From Micromonospora_J zhanjiangensis (lineage in GTDB: Bacteria > Actinomycetota > Actinomycetes > Mycobacteriales > Micromonosporaceae): a DNA stretch of 33,380 nt. A program made the position numbers and the translations under genes. Of the stretch, positions 32,011-33,380 are shown piece by piece; position 1 is the first letter of the stretch; every line of letters begins with the position of its first letter. The DNA lies in contig NZ_JBHSBN010000043.1 of NCBI RefSeq assembly GCF_042650605.1, forward strand, positions 1 to 33,380, written 5' to 3'. The notes beneath the pieces were generated by a model that worked only from the letters and a program-made list of their open reading frames with translations, was not told the origin of the DNA and did no database searches.

Positions 32011-32415
32011 ATGATTCAAGAAATCCATGACAACACCGGTGCATCTGCATCGGTAAGTCTCAATAAAACTCGCCCGATCGGCACCTACACGGTTAACCTC
32101 GCTGAGGGATTACCCGTCGGCCGGGTGGACTTCGTCGACTCCCCCGAGGTGGATGGTGAGCGAATCGTTTTCCACACCGAAGTAGACCGAAAGTTCGGTG
32201 GACGGGGCCTGGCCGGGCTGCTGGTCCGCGAGGTGCTCGCGGACAGCATTCGCACGAGTGTCACCATCGTTCCGCTGTGCCCGCTGTTTGCGGGCCATTT
32301 GAAAAGGCATGGCGACGAGTTCGTCGCGGATGGCGGCAAGTTCCGTCCGCCGACACCTGCCGACATCGCGCTCGTCAGGCGTGCTACGAAGCTCCACGTC
32401 TCTTTTCCGCGATGA
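32011..32415 (+). CDS. YjdJ-type GNAT N-acetyltransferase, second copy
   Basis: 134 residues, ATG 32011 with AAAGGA 7 nt upstream; the ribosome binding site lies at the IS5 remnant border. HTEVDRKFGGRGLAGLLVRE contains the acetyl-CoA loop (GGRGLAG), and VTIVPLCPLFAGHLKRHGDE is the CPxFA...RH signature also found in the 19907-20215 gene (TCPFFARWIARHPEY). Identity outside these motifs is low, so they are distant paralogues. It has a 30-residue N-terminal extension. It lies 20 bp ahead of the sigma factor gene, with which it may be co-transcribed. Substrate is unknown. Confidence 0.88.
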   Translation: MIQEIHDNTGASASVSLNKTRPIGTYTVNLAEGLPVGRVDFVDSPEVDGERIVFHTEVDRKFGGRGLAGLLVREVLADSIRTSVTIVPLCPLFAGHLKRHGDEFVADGGKFRPPTPADIALVRRATKLHVSFPR

Positions 32416-32435
32416 GGGTGCAGGGAGGATCACCA

Positions 32436-33257
32436 ATGACCGCGCACACGATCAGCGAGCAGCGGACCAGACCGTCCGCCGCACAGAAGCTCGACCCGCG
32501 CCCGCCCACCGACAGGGCCGCCGACCTGCTCCATGCGATGGCCACGCTGCCCGCCGACCACCTGTCGCGCCCCGCGCTGCGCGACCGAGCCATCGAGGCG
32601 TGGCTGCCGCTCGCCAACTACCTCGCCAGGTGGTACGGCGGCCGGGGCGAGCCCACCGACGACTTGGCACAGACCGCCGCGGTCGGCCTGGTCAAGGCGA
32701 TCGACAAGTTCGACCCTTCGCGCGGCGTGGGTTTCGCCGGCTACGCCATCCCGACCATCATCGGTGAGCTCAAGCGGCACTTCCGCGACCGCACCTGGGA
32801 CGTCCGGGTGCCCCGCCGCCTTCAGGAGCTGCGGCTGGCCATCTTCGACGCCAACAGTTCGCTGTTGCAGGCCCTGGGCCGTTCGCCGACGGTCGCCGAC
32901 ATCGCCGCCTACCTCAAGATCACCGAGGAGGAGGTCCTGGAGGGTCTGGAGGGCGCCCGCGCGTACAACGCGGTGTCCCTCTCCACCCCCACCGGCGACG
33001 GCGACCGGGCCACCGAGCTGGGTGACCTGCTCGGCGATGAGGATGGCGAGTTCGAGCTGGCCGAGCTGCGGGTCGTCCTGGGCCCGGCGCTGGCCACGCT
33101 CGACGAACGCGAGCAGCGGATCCTCACGCTGCGCTTCTACGGCAACCTGGCCCAGTCGCAGATCGCCGAGCAGATCGGCGTGTCCCAGACGCACGTGTCC
33201 CGGTTGCTGGCCCGGACCCTTACCAAGCTGCGCGGGCAGTTGGACGGGACGTACTAG
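32436..33257 (+). CDS. SigB/SigF/SigG-family RNA polymerase sigma factor
   Basis: 273 residues from ATG 32436 with GGAGG 8 nt upstream. Region 2 about 48-120 (PLANYLARWYGGRGEPTDDL, AQTAAVGLVKAIDKFDPSRG, FAGYAIPTIIGELKRHFRDR), region 3 about 125-185 (VPRRLQELRLAIFDANSSLL, LGRSPTVADIAAYLKIT), region 4 about 215-268 (LDEREQRILTLRFYGNLAQS, IAEQIGVSQTHVSRLLART). This is the stress/sporulation SigF class of actinomycetes, normally held by an RsbW-type anti-sigma kinase. None lies in the window, so control must come from elsewhere. It reaches its stop 63 bp before a possible transposase start. Confidence 0.95.
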   Translation: MTAHTISEQRTRPSAAQKLDPRPPTDRAADLLHAMATLPADHLSRPALRDRAIEAWLPLANYLARWYGGRGEPTDDLAQTAAVGLVKAIDKFDPSRGVGFAGYAIPTIIGELKRHFRDRTWDVRVPRRLQELRLAIFDANSSLLQALGRSPTVADIAAYLKITEEEVLEGLEGARAYNAVSLSTPTGDGDRATELGDLLGDEDGEFELAELRVVLGPALATLDEREQRILTLRFYGNLAQSQIAEQIGVSQTHVSRLLARTLTKLRGQLDGTY

Positions 33258-33319
33258 TGTCGCGTAATTGAGATCTTTTACGTGGCTTGGTGTTACTTCA
33301 TCCTGGTTGACTTGGGCTC

Positions 33320-33380
33320 GTGGCGTTGACGCAGCAGCAGCGGGTTGAGCTGTCCAGTCTGGTGGGTGACCGGCGGGTGG
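33320..33380 (+). CDS. Start of a possible transposase gene, cut by window end
   Basis: GTG 33320 opens a frame VALTQQQRVELSSLVGDRRV that runs off the end of the window. A polar LT..QR.EL..LV start is what IS630-type and other small transposases show. The preceding 60 bp (TGTCGCGTAATTGAGATC...) are lower in GC than the sigma gene. With only 20 residues the call is tentative. Confidence 0.25.
   Translation, partial: MALTQQQRVELSSLVGDRRV

Noticed and set aside
1..33380. CRISPR arrays, rRNA genes or complete tRNA genes
   Set aside because: No regularly spaced repeats, rRNA signatures or full cloverleaf were seen; only two 3'-tRNA fragments.

Overview
The window is high-GC actinomycete chromosome (Actinomycetota). 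The evidence is strong GC bias at third codon positions, GTG starts, GGAGG-type ribosome binding sites, an ECF41 sigma factor, a SigB/SigF-type sigma factor and large LuxR-family ATPase regulators. The genus cannot be fixed from sequence alone. The window reads as a plasticity zone: about twenty intact, mostly accessory genes lie among broken genes, gene-end fragments, transposase remnants (IS701-like, ISAs1, IS66, IS5 types) and two 3'-tRNA fragments typical of integration sites.

Layout. 1-334: IS701-type transposase tail. 977-3258: ECF41 sigma factor divergent from an amidohydrolase, with two TGTCACA boxes between them. 3270-5664: a chimeric, C-terminally broken multicopper oxidase, a 20-bp-stem terminator and a decayed membrane-protein gene. 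5676-8740: a GbsR/MarR regulator with an extra N-terminal HTH, divergent from a DUF4097 gene and an alpha/beta hydrolase, followed by a second, frameshifted GbsR-like gene. 8861-11895: a MacB/LolD-type ABC ATPase overlapping its FtsX-type permease. 12080-14947: a truncated response regulator, an intact membrane protein, and broken SDR, leucine-rich-repeat-variant and LuxR genes. 15053-15173: a tRNA-Pro 3' fragment beside GTTACC repeats. 15312-17388: an FAD oxidoreductase, further gene fragments and a tRNA-Arg 3' fragment. 17384-20215: a COG2085 reductase plus LLM-class oxidoreductase pair, then a GNAT and YjdI/CDGSH-like pair.

20398-28337 is built from repeated copies of one module: a LuxR-family ATPase regulator gene with a conserved upstream block and, divergently, an ABC ATPase gene. 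One regulator is intact (20641-23409). Others are an N-terminal stub (24428-24523), a copy with three internal deletions (26856-27615) and an internal fragment (16700-16932). The ABC partners survive only as 5' pieces (24869, 27905). Within this stretch lie a degenerate ISAs1 element, a lower-GC serine/threonine kinase gene of probable foreign origin, and an IS66 transposase remnant with a clean internal inversion of about 190 bp.

28367-31705 is a compact + strand operon: a chloroperoxidase-type hydrolase, a GPP34 (GOLPH3-like) protein fused in frame to an esterase C-terminus, a beta-hydroxyacid-dehydrogenase-type oxidoreductase and an isochorismatase-type hydrolase. An IS5 remnant, a second YjdJ-type GNAT and a SigB/SigF-family sigma factor follow. 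The window ends inside a possible new transposase gene.

No single obvious new defence or biosynthetic system is visible. The most unusual signals are the reiterated regulator/ABC module, the reversible-looking IS66 inversion, the GPP34-esterase fusion, the integration-site remnants and the chimeric multicopper oxidase.
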